Positions 1 through 8,920 are shown, counted from the stretch's first letter. The stretch is DNA of 64,000 nt from an uncultured Clostridia bacterium (GCA_946187935.1 CAMHSJ010000005.1:1-64000), one strand, 5' to 3'. The notes: generated by a model from the letters alone, not told the origin. Program-made: numbers and translations.

Positions 1-1548
1 GCCGCACTCAGGGCACTTGATGTGAACGTTATCAACATAAGGCTTGTGAAGCTCGATGTCATCCGGACAATCGTCGCTCATGGACTTAAGCTCTTCGATA
101 GAACCGATGCAGTGCCTCTTGCCGCACTCACACTCCCAGATCGGGAGAGGCGTGCCCCAGTAACGCTCTCTGCTGATGCCCCAGTCGATTACGTTCCTTA
201 AGAAGTCACCCATACGTCCGTCTCTTATAGATTCCGGATACCAGTTGACCATGTTGTTGGACTTGAGGAGCTCGTCTCTCTTCTTGCTCATCTCGATGAA
301 CCATGTGGATCTTGCAAAATAAATGAGCGGAGTATCGCATCTCCAGCAGAAAGGATACTCATGCTCGAACTTGGGAGCAGCGAAAAGGAGCTCTCTGCTG
401 TCCAAGTCCTTAAGGACCTCAGGGTCTGCATCCTTTACAAAGAGACCTGCAAAAGGCGTCTCCTCTGTCATGTGTCCCCTTGTATCGACAAACTGTACCA
501 TAGGAAGATCGTTCTCTCTTCCTACCCTGGCGTCATCTTCACCGAAAGCAGGAGCGATGTGAACTATTCCTGTACCGTCTTCCATTGTTACGTAGTTATC
601 TACGACTGCATAGTGAGCTGTCTTCTTCTGGTTTGCTGCTTCCTTTGCTGCACCCTCATATAAAGGCTCATAAGCCTTGCCCTTAAGATCTGTACCCTTA
701 TAGGATTCAAGGATCTCATATGCCTTGTTATCACCTTCTGCGAGCTTGCCTAAAACAGTATCGAGCAAAGCTGTTGCCATGTAATATGTATAGCCGTCAG
801 CTGCTTTTACCTTGGAGTATTCACTGTCAGGATTAAGGCAGAGAGCAACATTGGAAGGAAGAGTCCAGGGTGTTGTCGTCCATGCGAGGAAATACGCATC
901 CTCACCGATGATCTTAAATCTTACGATCGCAGATCTCTCCTTGACTGTCTTATAGCCCTGTGCAACCTCGTGTGAAGACAATGCGGTACCGCATCTCGGG
1001 CAATAAGGAACGATCTTGTGACCCTTATAGAGAAGGCCCTTATCCCAGATAGTCTTAAGTGCCCACCACTCAGACTCGATGTAGTTGTTGTCATAAGTAA
1101 CGTAAGGATTCTCCATATCTGCCCAGAAACCTACTCGGTCAGACATATGCTCCCACTGGTCCTTGTATGTCCAGACGGACTCCTTGCACTTCTTGATGAA
1201 GGGCTCTACACCATAGCTCTCGATCTGGGGCTTGCCGTTGATGCCCAAAGCCTTCTCGACTTCAAGCTCAACAGGGAGGCCGTGTGTATCCCAGCCTGCC
1301 TTAAATGAGATGCCCTCACCCTTCATGGCATGGTATCTGGGGACTACGTCTTTTATAACTCTTGTCTTGATGTGTCCGATGTGCGGCTTGCCGTTAGCCG
1401 TAGGGGGACCGTCATATAAAGTAAAGCAAGGAGCGCCGTCCTTCTTGGGCTTTAAGCTCCTCTTATATATGTCATTCTGCTTCCAGAATTCGATGACCTG
1501 TTTCTCTCTGTCTACAAAATTGAGATCCTTAGATACCTTCTTGTACAT
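1..1548 (-). CDS. ileS: Isoleucyl-tRNA synthetase (N-terminal half, cut by window edge)
   Basis: Charges tRNA-Ile with isoleucine in the cytosol. The 516 visible residues start at an ATG preceded by AAGGAAG and run off the left edge in frame, so roughly half of a ~1040-residue enzyme is present. The class I HIGH signature (PHIGHI) lies at residues 55-60. The CP1 editing domain shows WTTTPWTLPSN. A zinc-type CPRCG follows KIVPY, then SSHEVAQGY. These variants match the type 2 (eukaryote-like) IleS rather than the usual bacterial type 1. The KMSKS loop and C-terminal domain lie outside the window. No T-box leader is visible; only 43 bp separate it from the upstream pseudouridine synthase, which may be co-transcribed. 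Confidence 0.97.
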   Translation of the reverse strand, partial: MYKKVSKDLNFVDREKQVIEFWKQNDIYKRSLKPKKDGAPCFTLYDGPPTANGKPHIGHIKTRVIKDVVPRYHAMKGEGISFKAGWDTHGLPVELEVEKALGINGKPQIESYGVEPFIKKCKESVWTYKDQWEHMSDRVGFWADMENPYVTYDNNYIESEWWALKTIWDKGLLYKGHKIVPYCPRCGTALSSHEVAQGYKTVKERSAIVRFKIIGEDAYFLAWTTTPWTLPSNVALCLNPDSEYSKVKAADGYTYYMATALLDTVLGKLAEGDNKAYEILESYKGTDLKGKAYEPLYEGAAKEAANQKKTAHYAVVDNYVTMEDGTGIVHIAPAFGEDDARVGRENDLPMVQFVDTRGHMTEETPFAGLFVKDADPEVLKDLDSRELLFAAPKFEHEYPFCWRCDTPLIYFARSTWFIEMSKKRDELLKSNNMVNWYPESIRDGRMGDFLRNVIDWGISRERYWGTPLPIWECECGKRHCIGSIEELKSMSDDCPDDIELHKPYVDNVHIKCPECG

Positions 1549-1591
1549 AAAGCGACTTCCTTATATATTTAATTTTGACTGTTTATTATAA

Positions 1592-2275
1592 TTATTTCTC
1601 GGCTTCAAAGTCAAGATTCCACGGCCATCCGGAAGGATTTTCGGTCTCAAACTCCATATACTCTTTTATGGTCGGGTGAACAAAGCCTATCTTGTATGCA
1701 AAAAGCGCGATATCGCAGTCCCTTTTTGTCGTGCTGCCGTACTTTCTGTCACCTGCCAGAGGATGCCCTGTATGAGCCAGCTGGGATCTGATCTGATGGG
1801 ATCTGCCTGAACCTAACCTGATATCAACAAGAGTAAGGCCTTCAGCATGACCTAAAGCCTTGTATTCCAGATCGCAGCGCTTGGAATCCGTGACTTCTTC
1901 ATCAAAGACCTTTACCGTATTGGTCTTGGGATCCTTAAGAAGATAATTGACAAGTCTTCCCTCGCCTTCAAGCCTTCCTTCGGCTACTGCTCTGTAGCAT
2001 TTTACAAAGCTCTTCTCCCTTATCTGCGAGGACAGTCTTGACGCGGCTTTGCTCGTCCTGGCAAAGACCATAACGCCTGACACGGGCCTGTCAAGGCGGT
2101 GCAAAAGCCCAAGGAAGACTTCTCCGGGCTTACTATATTTCTCTTTGATGTATTTCTTGAGGATCGTAAGCATGTCAGGCGCACCTCTCCCGTCAGACTG
2201 GGAAAGCACACCTGCGGGCTTAACTGCAACGATCACATGGTTATCTTCATAGAGGATCTTTACTTCGCTGTCCAT
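1592..2275 (-). CDS. RluA-family RNA pseudouridine synthase
   Basis: Predicted to isomerise uridine to pseudouridine in rRNA or tRNA. The protein is 227 residues. The family signature LHRLDRPVSG contains the catalytic Asp at about residue 62, and GSGRSHQIRSQL is the later conserved RluA block. No N-terminal S4 domain is present, so this is the short RluA/TruC-like form and the target base cannot be assigned. I chose the internal ATG at 2275 because AGGTGG sits just upstream; an ATG at 2293 would add six residues. The gene overlaps the 3' end of the upstream methyltransferase by 16 nt, which suggests translational coupling. Confidence 0.9.
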   Translation of the reverse strand: MDSEVKILYEDNHVIVAVKPAGVLSQSDGRGAPDMLTILKKYIKEKYSKPGEVFLGLLHRLDRPVSGVMVFARTSKAASRLSSQIREKSFVKCYRAVAEGRLEGEGRLVNYLLKDPKTNTVKVFDEEVTDSKRCDLEYKALGHAEGLTLVDIRLGSGRSHQIRSQLAHTGHPLAGDRKYGSTTKRDCDIALFAYKIGFVHPTIKEYMEFETENPSGWPWNLDFEAEK

Positions 2276-3165
2276 CTGGCCACCTGACCGCATGGCAAAA
2301 CGATACCCATGTGAGAGACCGGAAGACCTATCTCGTCAGCTTCCACCTTGCCGCCGTGGTCTCTTAATGCAAGATCCATTATCTGCCCTGAAGCGGCTGC
2401 CGTAATGCCTGTTGCATATGAACTTGCGATAAAGAACAAAGGATCATCTGATAAGAGTCCCGCAGTAAGCTTCATAAGATCGTAGAATGAGTCTTCGAGC
2501 TTCCAGAGTTCTCCTGAAGGGCCCCTTCCGTAAGAGGGCGGATCCATTATTATTCCGTCGTAATGCCTGCCGCGCCTGATCTCGCGCTCTACGAACTTGC
2601 GGCAGTCGTCAGCTATGAACCTTATATAGCTGCCTTCGAGTCCGGACAGCTTCACATTATCCTTGGCTTTGGCGATCATGCCCTTGGAAGCATCAACGTG
2701 GACCACTTCGTCTGCTCCGTGAGCAGCACTTGCGATGGTTGCCGCGCCCGTATAAGCGAAAAGATTGAGAACAGTGATGTTCTCCTTGCCCTTTTGTTTG
2801 GCATCCTCTATCAGTTTTCCGCAAAAGTCCCAGTTTACCGCCTGTTCAGGGAACAGACCTGTATGCTTAAACGAAGTAAGCTCTATGCCGAATGTGAGCT
2901 TTCTGCCGAGCGAATCGTATGAGATATTCCAGTTAGGAGGGAACTTGGAAAGTCTGTCCCAGGATCCGCCGCCTTCCCTGCTCCTGTTATAGACAGCAGA
3001 CGGAGTCTTAAGATCATCCATGCTGATGACCTTTCCCGAATCAATGACAGGCCAGACAGCCTGAGGGTCGGGACGCCTTAAGGTTATGTTTCCCCAGCGT
3101 TCATACTTTTCGCCGGAGCCTGCATAAAGGATTTCATAATCTGTCCAGGAAGAAGCTGCCAGCAT
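2260..3165 (-). CDS. Class I SAM-dependent methyltransferase, RlmI/RlmK-like
   Basis: Likely an rRNA (23S cytosine) methyltransferase. The Rossmann SAM-binding motif is NLFAYTGAATI, the acidic residue VHVDAS follows strand 2, and the catalytic-type motif IMDPPSYGRG resembles the DPP(S/T)F motif of RlmI/RlmK enzymes. The N-terminal segment (YEILYAGSGEKYERWG) lacks an obvious PUA domain. I prefer the ATG at 3165, one base after the stop of the upstream lipoprotein gene; an ATG at 3204 inside that gene is the alternative. It overlaps the downstream RluA-type gene, giving a two-gene RNA-modification pair. Substrate specificity is inference. Confidence 0.85.
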   Translation of the reverse strand: MLAASSWTDYEILYAGSGEKYERWGNITLRRPDPQAVWPVIDSGKVISMDDLKTPSAVYNRSREGGGSWDRLSKFPPNWNISYDSLGRKLTFGIELTSFKHTGLFPEQAVNWDFCGKLIEDAKQKGKENITVLNLFAYTGAATIASAAHGADEVVHVDASKGMIAKAKDNVKLSGLEGSYIRFIADDCRKFVEREIRRGRHYDGIIMDPPSYGRGPSGELWKLEDSFYDLMKLTAGLLSDDPLFFIASSYATGITAAASGQIMDLALRDHGGKVEADEIGLPVSHMGIVLPCGQVARWTAK

Positions 3166-3166
3166 A

Positions 3167-4126
3167 TCATCCAACCGTAACAAGCTCTGATTTTGCAATG
3201 GCATTGCCGTCCATACTGATCACGATGTAATAATCACCGGGATCAAACTGCACCATGCCTTCAAGACCTGCACTGAAATCACATGTGCATATGACATTGC
3301 CGTCTAAGACAACATCCTTGCTGAGGATAAGAGTATCAGAAGAATCAAACAGCTCGGCATGGATAGTAGCCGTCACCGGATTGTTGAAATAGAAGACATT
3401 CTTAAGTGCATAAGACAGTTCGACAGGCACCTTGTTATCCTCCAAAGGAAGATCAAGCTCAACATCGAGCCATGTCGTATATATATAAGCAGCTTTTATC
3501 TCAGCAAATGAAGTCGCAACATAAGCACCTGAATGATCTGAAGGATTTATGGGCGGATCAGTAGGATCCGTGGGATCAGGAACAGGGCCGGTTCCTCCAT
3601 CTGTAATGTTCAGGTCTTCATAAGGACCCATGAAGATCTCTTCAAAATCATCGTAGTCAGTTATAAGCCATTCCTCGTATCTGTTGCGCTCAAGGACGAA
3701 TTCCACTACTTCCTTTCCTGAGCTGAGATAACCTAATTCCTCCAGATATTCGTCAAGACCTGCTTCACCGAGGTCTAACCTGTCCACATCATATACATGC
3801 TTAAATGTGACTGTGATCTCGCATTTTTTTCTGTCAGAGTGAAGATTTGTATCAGTAATCGAATAGGTCACGTCTTCATTTGCAAAGAGGAAAAACTCCT
3901 CCTGTTTTGAGTCAAGTTCAAATCTGACCGCATCATCTATATATTTACTGAACTTAGTCGATGTCGGTGATTCAAAATAGCTCTTAAGGAAGCTGTTGAC
4001 CGTATCTTCAGCATTATTCTCCGCCATAGCCCTCAAAAGGGTAAAGCAGCCCGAAGAAGAAATAAGAATGCCCATGATTACTGCAAGGCAAACTGTTTTC
4101 CTGAATAGATTCCTGATATTAATCAT
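3167..4126 (-). CDS. Lipoprotein with DUF5105-like and Ig-like modules
   Basis: Secreted lipoprotein of unknown function, about 319 residues. A charged N-terminus, hydrophobic stretch and lipobox ISSSGC predict lipidation at about Cys27. Residues ~40-170 form an NTF2/DUF5105-like accessory domain (AEDTVNSFLKSYF onward). A Pro/Asp/Thr linker (PDPTDPTDPP) follows, then a C-terminal beta-rich module ending in PGDYYIVISMDG. Both modules resemble the first two of the 456-residue lipoprotein at 4902-6272. ATG 4126 is chosen; the frame opens 15 nt earlier at a GTG. A promoter is predicted at 4167-4195. The downstream methyltransferase follows after one base. Confidence 0.8.
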   Translation of the reverse strand: MINIRNLFRKTVCLAVIMGILISSSGCFTLLRAMAENNAEDTVNSFLKSYFESPTSTKFSKYIDDAVRFELDSKQEEFFLFANEDVTYSITDTNLHSDRKKCEITVTFKHVYDVDRLDLGEAGLDEYLEELGYLSSGKEVVEFVLERNRYEEWLITDYDDFEEIFMGPYEDLNITDGGTGPVPDPTDPTDPPINPSDHSGAYVATSFAEIKAAYIYTTWLDVELDLPLEDNKVPVELSYALKNVFYFNNPVTATIHAELFDSSDTLILSKDVVLDGNVICTCDFSAGLEGMVQFDPGDYYIVISMDGNAIAKSELVTVG

Positions 4127-4166
4127 ATAAGACCATTCCACATCTGAAGATTGAAGCTACCATAGC

Positions 4167-4195
4167 ATTATACGGCATTGCAACCGTCAAAGCAA
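4167..4195 (-). promoter_or_regulatory. Predicted sigma-A promoter for the 3167-4126 lipoprotein
   Basis: TTGCTT (-35, at 4190-4195) and TATAAT (-10, at 4167-4172) are separated by 17 bp. The likely transcription start is about 35 nt before the ATG at 4126. Confidence 0.6.
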
Positions 4196-4203
4196 AAACA
4201 GTA

Positions 4204-4827
4204 TCAGACCTCTTCGCTGTTTTGCATCTCAAACGAAGCCCTGAATACAATGTTTTCGAAAGATGGATCTTTGGAGATCACGAGATAATACTTGCCCGTC
4301 TCCCAGTCACCTTCTCTTGGCATGTCTATGTCATAGCTCGTAAAAGAAGTATACTCTGTTGCCGTGCAGGAAGATGAATACTTAAGATCGCCATCAGGAC
4401 CGTAATAGGCATAAAACAGCTCTTGGGGTTCTCCTGTAAGTGTCAGTGAATAACCTGCTATCTCAGTTTCAGTATTATAGATACTCGACCCTGACATGGT
4501 CTCATTATAATTCCACCATCCGCTCGTTGACTCATCGATCGAACTTTCAAACTCTTCATCAAGGAACTCATAAACATACTCATGCTTATAATCAGCATCT
4601 TCTGTATCCCAAACCTCAATGCTCAAAGGAGCATTGATCACTTCGATCTGCATAGTTGTCCCGCTCCCGGAAGCAGTAGTGCTTTCAGAAGACGTTTCGC
4701 TTATTTCAGTGATTGATGCTGCGGATGACTCTGATATGTCAGACTCAACTGTTTTATTACCGCATGAACAGAAAGCAAGAAGCAAAGCCGGTATCACAAA
4801 AAGAACACAGGATCTATATCTATGCAT
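4204..4827 (-). CDS. Lipoprotein with a single WWxY-type C-terminal module
   Basis: Secreted lipoprotein of about 207 residues, function unknown. The signal peptide ends in a lipobox-like AFCSCGNK, followed by a Ser/Thr/Glu-rich linker. The C-terminal ~115 residues (GWWNYNETMSGSSIY... to GKYYLVISKDP) match the last module of the neighbouring 456-residue lipoprotein (GWWDYLGTMVGDGIY... GYYLLIVSDTT), so the two are paralogous modules. The ATG at 4827 is chosen because GAGGTGAT lies 6 nt upstream; ATGs further upstream fall inside the terminator hairpin at 4846-4873. Confidence 0.8.
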   Translation of the reverse strand: MHRYRSCVLFVIPALLLAFCSCGNKTVESDISESSAASITEISETSSESTTASGSGTTMQIEVINAPLSIEVWDTEDADYKHEYVYEFLDEEFESSIDESTSGWWNYNETMSGSSIYNTETEIAGYSLTLTGEPQELFYAYYGPDGDLKYSSSCTATEYTSFTSYDIDMPREGDWETGKYYLVISKDPSFENIVFRASFEMQNSEEV

Positions 4828-4840
4828 AAACATCACCTCA

Positions 4841-4873
4841 TAAAACATGGCGCCTTCAAATGAAGACGCCATG
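4841..4873 (-). terminator. Rho-independent terminator after the 456-residue lipoprotein gene
   Basis: Twelve-base arms (4846-4857 and 4862-4873) with one mismatch flank an AAAT loop, followed on the minus strand by TTTTA. It lies between two tandem lipoprotein genes, immediately before the ribosome binding site of the second, so it may also tune readthrough into that gene. Confidence 0.65.
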
Positions 4874-4901
4874 AATTATACACTAAACTTGCTTATCAGT
4901 A

Positions 4902-6272
4902 TCAGTATTCAGAAGATGTTACATCCAATACCTGGCAAGCACCGAAGAGGTAAGCTGTCTCCTGGGTTGTATCAGAAACGATAAGGAGATAGTAACCGGG
5001 TACCATTTCATCAGGTGTGTAGTCGATATCATAGTATGTATCGCCGTTAGGATATACAGTAGGCTCGATATCAGCTGCGAATGCAGGTTCTGCCATATCT
5101 TCCTCTGTCATATCGTCATCTTCAGAGTAGTAGAACTCATAGTGGATCCCTTCTGTCTCAGAAGGATCGACCTGGATGGAGAAAGCGATAGTCTCTGTAT
5201 CAAGACCATAGATACCGTCACCAACCATTGTTCCTAAATAATCCCACCAGCCTGCTTCGAGAGCCTTAGCCTCGAATGCGTCATCCTGGAATTCGAACAT
5301 GTTGGAAGGCTCGATAGCGCCTGTAGCATATGTTGTTGTCTCGATAGTTGTACCTTCCTCAACTGTGCATGTGGAAGATGTGAAGACAGAACCATCTGTG
5401 AGGTAAACGATGATCTCATACTCGCCAGCCTCGATGTAACCGTCGTTGTCAAGAGCTGCGCCCTGGTCATCACCGTAGATAAGCTCGATGTATGTGCTGC
5501 CGCCTACAGCTACGTTATCACTTGTGTAAACCAAGCCATCATCCTTGTAAACTTCATAGTATACGAAGTTAGCTGTAGGATCTACATCATAGATCTCAGA
5601 TGTGAACCACAGATCGAGCTCGATGTATGAATTGTAGTGTGAGTATGTGTTGTCACCGTTGTCAAAGTACCAGTCTGTGTAGTCAAGATACTCTTCGAAA
5701 TTAGCAGATGCTGTGATAGGGAGCTCATATGTAAGATAATCATAGATCTTACCGAAATCCTTATCATCAAGGTTGGAGATAAGCCACTCATCGTCATCCT
5801 TCTCGAACTCAGCTGAGAATGTGATCTCCTTTGTATCTTCACAGTCCTTGATAGCATCAAGAACGCCGTCGATATCCTCGAACTCGCCGTCCTTAAGCGC
5901 CTTCTCATAGTCAACGATTGTGAATACGATATCAGCCTCTGCTGAATCGCCGTCAACCTTAACTGACTCCTCGTCAACTTCAGCCTCGATCGTCTTAGCA
6001 ACTGCACTGTTGAACTGATTCTGCTCATCAGTATACGTGTCCTCGCTAAGGATAAGTGTTAAGCCTGCAGCGACGTCACTGTCCTTCTTCTCTGTTGTAA
6101 GCTTGATGATCTTAGCCGGATCACCCTTCTTAACTGCTTCTGCAAAGCTCTCAGCAGCTTCGATGACCTCAGTCTTAGCCTTACCGCCAAGACAGCCGGC
6201 AACGGAAAGAACCATTGATGCGGAAACTGCAAGGCAGCCGATCTTGGTCATAACTCTTTTACTAATAACCAT
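4902..6272 (-). CDS. Three-module lipoprotein (DUF5105-like + Ig-like + WWxY module)
   Basis: Secreted lipoprotein of 456 residues. The start is well supported by AGGAGG upstream of the ATG. The lipobox LSVAGC gives Cys27. Module A (about 35-175) is an alpha/beta accessory domain beginning with EVIEAAESFAEAV. Module B (about 185-320) is beta-rich (YTDWYFDNGDN, AGEYEIIVYLTDG). Module C (about 335-450) begins near GWWDYLGTM and ends GYYLLIVSD. The protein is very acidic. The two downstream lipoprotein genes carry A+B and C separately, so this gene looks like their fused relative. It is divergent from the two-component system at 6423, whose control it may share. Function unknown. Confidence 0.85.
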   Translation of the reverse strand: MVISKRVMTKIGCLAVSASMVLSVAGCLGGKAKTEVIEAAESFAEAVKKGDPAKIIKLTTEKKDSDVAAGLTLILSEDTYTDEQNQFNSAVAKTIEAEVDEESVKVDGDSAEADIVFTIVDYEKALKDGEFEDIDGVLDAIKDCEDTKEITFSAEFEKDDDEWLISNLDDKDFGKIYDYLTYELPITASANFEEYLDYTDWYFDNGDNTYSHYNSYIELDLWFTSEIYDVDPTANFVYYEVYKDDGLVYTSDNVAVGGSTYIELIYGDDQGAALDNDGYIEAGEYEIIVYLTDGSVFTSSTCTVEEGTTIETTTYATGAIEPSNMFEFQDDAFEAKALEAGWWDYLGTMVGDGIYGLDTETIAFSIQVDPSETEGIHYEFYYSEDDDMTEEDMAEPAFAADIEPTVYPNGDTYYDIDYTPDEMVPGYYLLIVSDTTQETAYLFGACQVLDVTSSEY

Positions 6273-6300
6273 AGTAATCCTCCTCTTAAGATATATCGTG

Positions 6301-6328
6301 ATAATATCAGTTTTGCCATAAAAATCAA
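6301..6328 (-). promoter_or_regulatory. Predicted promoter for the three-module lipoprotein gene
   Basis: TTGATT (-35) at 6323-6328 and TATTAT (-10) at 6301-6306 with a 16-bp spacer, reading leftward from the divergent intergenic region. Confidence 0.6.
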
Positions 6329-6368
6329 GTAGTTATGATTTTATGCAAATGCCTGTACATATATTGAT

Positions 6369-6396
6369 TTGATAATATGTTTTTATGCTATATAAT
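6369..6396 (+). promoter_or_regulatory. Predicted promoter for the two-component operon
   Basis: TTGATA (-35) at 6369-6374 and a perfect TATAAT (-10) at 6391-6396 with a 16-bp spacer, just upstream of the response regulator's AGGGG ribosome binding site (6411-6415). TTTTATGC occurs at 6339-6346 and again inside this promoter at 6381-6388, 42 bp apart, a possible regulator site. Confidence 0.65.
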
Positions 6397-6422
6397 TATA
6401 AAAAATATCAAGGGGAAACAAA

Positions 6423-7109
6423 ATGAATACACCTACTATCCTTATCTGTGATGATGACCCCGTTGTACACGAGTCATTAGCACTATATCTGGACAACGAC
6501 AATTTTGAACACATTGACGCATATGACGGCAAGGAATCCCTTGAGAAAGTTGCTTCTTCCAACATCGACCTCATATTGTTGGATGTCATGATGCCCGAGA
6601 TGAGCGGTCTTGATGTATGCCGTGAAGTCAGAAAGACTCACACCACCCCTATCATCATGCTCACTGCAAAGGGCGAAGAGATCGATAAGATCGTTGGCCT
6701 TGAGCTCGGAGCTGACGATTATATCGTTAAGCCCTTCTCTCCCAGAGAGGTTATAGCAAGGATCAAGGCTGTTTTAAGAAGATCCGATGACCAGACTCCC
6801 GCACAGCCCACGACCATACACTACGAAGGTCTTGATATAAACCTTAACAACTATTCTGTCAGGATCAACGGCGAATCTATCCCCTTCACACCCAAGGAAG
6901 TTGAGATCCTTTATCTTTTGGCTTCCCACCCCGGCCAGGTCTACAACAGAGAGAAGATCTTAGAGACGATCTGGGGACTCGAATATAATGGAGATTCCAG
7001 GACCGTTGATACCCATATCAAGAGGATCAGACAGAAAGTCACATTCGATAATGCAGCCTGGAGCATCCAAACGATCTACGGTGTCGGATATAAGTTCGAG
7101 GTAAATTAA
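6423..7109 (+). CDS. OmpR/PhoB-family response regulator
   Basis: DNA-binding response regulator of 228 residues. The receiver domain (1-120) has the acidic pair DDD at 10-12, the phospho-acceptor Asp54 (LILLDVMMP), the conserved Thr/Ser in MLTAKG, and Lys in VKPFSP. The winged-helix output domain (about 130-226) has FTPKEVEILYLL and RTVDTHIKRIRQK, ending in YGVGYKFE. The stop overlaps the start of the histidine kinase by one base (TAATG). PhoB/PhoP/WalR-like architecture is clear; the signal and regulon are not. The divergent lipoprotein gene is an obvious candidate target. Confidence 0.95.
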   Translation: MNTPTILICDDDPVVHESLALYLDNDNFEHIDAYDGKESLEKVASSNIDLILLDVMMPEMSGLDVCREVRKTHTTPIIMLTAKGEEIDKIVGLELGADDYIVKPFSPREVIARIKAVLRRSDDQTPAQPTTIHYEGLDINLNNYSVRINGESIPFTPKEVEILYLLASHPGQVYNREKILETIWGLEYNGDSRTVDTHIKRIRQKVTFDNAAWSIQTIYGVGYKFEVN

Positions 7110-8920
7110 TGTTTCAAAGCACAATGCTCAAGAGGACAATGGCGCTCGTCTTGTGGGCATTGCTCGCATCTGCCATCCTCGCGACCGTAGCATTCATATT
7201 CGCAGGAAGACAGGTTAATATCGAAACGCAGACAGAAGCCGCATTAGATCAGGATTCTGTTTACACGAACCTTCTTAAAGTATTCCCTGAATTCTTCGAT
7301 TCCAAGGAATATTCCCACGTCTTCTTTGAGACCACGCATTCTTCGGGTCATGACTATTACCTTGTTACAGAAGACATGCAGAGGATCATTAACTGCACTC
7401 CCTCTGAGTACTTGAATCTCACGCCCGAGAGTTACGACATCGTCATGGAGAAGATCAGACAGAATGATTTTAAGTCCTCTAATGACGATTTTGATTTTCT
7501 GTCAGTCAAATCCGAGATGTACGACAGTTCTATCCTTGCACTTCGCTATCCCGTAAACTATCAGGGCAACAAGTGCTACCTTATATCTCTGTCCTATATC
7601 GAGATATATAATGATCTGATCGTCAGATATCTTAATATCCTTATCCTTTCAACGCTCATGGCTGCCATGGCAATGCTCGTACCTGCTTATATGCTCGTAA
7701 GACACATGGTGCTCCCGATCCAGAAAATCAATGAGATAGCTATGCAGTACGGCAGAGGCAATTTCAAGTTAAGGGCCGACGAATCTCATAAAGGCGAAGT
7801 CGGAGAACTCGGAGCATCCTTCAACTTCCTTGCAGACCAGCTTTCCAAATCAATTGGCAACCTTACAGCAGAGAAGAACCAGCTTCAGGAAGTGTTCAAT
7901 ACGATATCTGACGGTATCGTAGTTGTAGATGAGAACTGCAAGCCCGTAACTACCAATGAAGTCATAAAGAACCTCTTTAACAGAGCTGACAGGAGCAACC
8001 TTTTCACAGAGAGGCTCCAGCTTATCCCCTTCGATGAGATCTGGGAGGATTTCGAAGAAGCGATAAAGACAGGAATTGTTAAGAAGAGAACGATAGAACA
8101 CAGGGAATACGCTTACCAGTCAACTATAATCCCTAAGTTCGATGCCAATGACCAGAACAGAGTTATCGGTGCCACGGGTTTCTTCCGTGATATCTACGAA
8201 CAGCAAAAGAACGAACAGTTCAGACAGGATTATGTTGCCAATATCTCCCACGAGCTCCGCACTCCTCTTCAGACATTGAGAGGTCTTATCGAGCCTTTGC
8301 AGGACGGAATGGTAAAGAAGGAAGAAGACCGTCAGCGCTACTACGACATCATCCACAGCGAGACAATGCGTCTGTCACGCTTGATCGACGACATGCTCGA
8401 GCTCTCCAAGCTCCAGTCAAGGACGCTCGCGTTCAGGACCTTCCCTTTTGATGTCAATAAGCTCATCAGCAATGTTGAGATAAGGTTCAAGAATGTAATG
8501 AAGGAAGCCGGGATCGCGTTTAAAGTCCAGAACAATTACGGCAAGCTCCCTACTGTTATGGGCAACCCCGACCGTGTTGAACAGATCCTTGTCATACTTC
8601 TTGATAACGCCAAGAAGTATACGCCCAAGGGCAAATCCATCACTATCTCAACGGATTATATCGAATCAGAGAAGAAAGTATTCATTTCTGTCGCAGATAC
8701 CGGCCAGGGCATACACGAGTATGACATTGACCATATTTTCGACAGGTTCTTCAAAGCCGACAGAGCAAGAGGAAAGAAAGGTTCAGGCCTGGGCCTTGCC
8801 ATCGCAAGAGAGCTTCTTACTTACATGGGCGAATCCATTACTGTTAAGAGCGAATACGGAGAAGGTGCCACATTCACATTTACCCTGACAAAGGCGGAGG
8901 CCGTAGATGTCTGGGAGTGA
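7109..8920 (+). CDS. PhoR/WalK-type sensor histidine kinase
   Basis: Membrane sensor kinase, 603 residues, cognate to the response regulator that precedes it. TM1 lies at about 9-32, an extracytoplasmic sensor of ~140 residues follows, then TM2 at about 173-198. A HAMP linker (LPIQKINEIAMQYGRG), a PAS-like domain (about 260-365, NTISDGIVVVDEN), a HisKA domain with His381 in ISHELRTPLQ, and a HATPase_c domain complete the protein. The N box is in DNAKKYTP, G1 is VADTGQGI and G2 is GSGLGLAIA. The start codon overlaps the regulator's stop. The last 14 nt overlap the following rluF-like gene, so all three are probably co-expressed. Confidence 0.95.
   Translation: MFQSTMLKRTMALVLWALLASAILATVAFIFAGRQVNIETQTEAALDQDSVYTNLLKVFPEFFDSKEYSHVFFETTHSSGHDYYLVTEDMQRIINCTPSEYLNLTPESYDIVMEKIRQNDFKSSNDDFDFLSVKSEMYDSSILALRYPVNYQGNKCYLISLSYIEIYNDLIVRYLNILILSTLMAAMAMLVPAYMLVRHMVLPIQKINEIAMQYGRGNFKLRADESHKGEVGELGASFNFLADQLSKSIGNLTAEKNQLQEVFNTISDGIVVVDENCKPVTTNEVIKNLFNRADRSNLFTERLQLIPFDEIWEDFEEAIKTGIVKKRTIEHREYAYQSTIIPKFDANDQNRVIGATGFFRDIYEQQKNEQFRQDYVANISHELRTPLQTLRGLIEPLQDGMVKKEEDRQRYYDIIHSETMRLSRLIDDMLELSKLQSRTLAFRTFPFDVNKLISNVEIRFKNVMKEAGIAFKVQNNYGKLPTVMGNPDRVEQILVILLDNAKKYTPKGKSITISTDYIESEKKVFISVADTGQGIHEYDIDHIFDRFFKADRARGKKGSGLGLAIARELLTYMGESITVKSEYGEGATFTFTLTKAEAVDVWE

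Noticed and set aside
980..1000. GCGGTACCGC sequence resembling part of a T-box antiterminator
   Set aside because: It lies inside the ileS coding region, with no leader structure around it.
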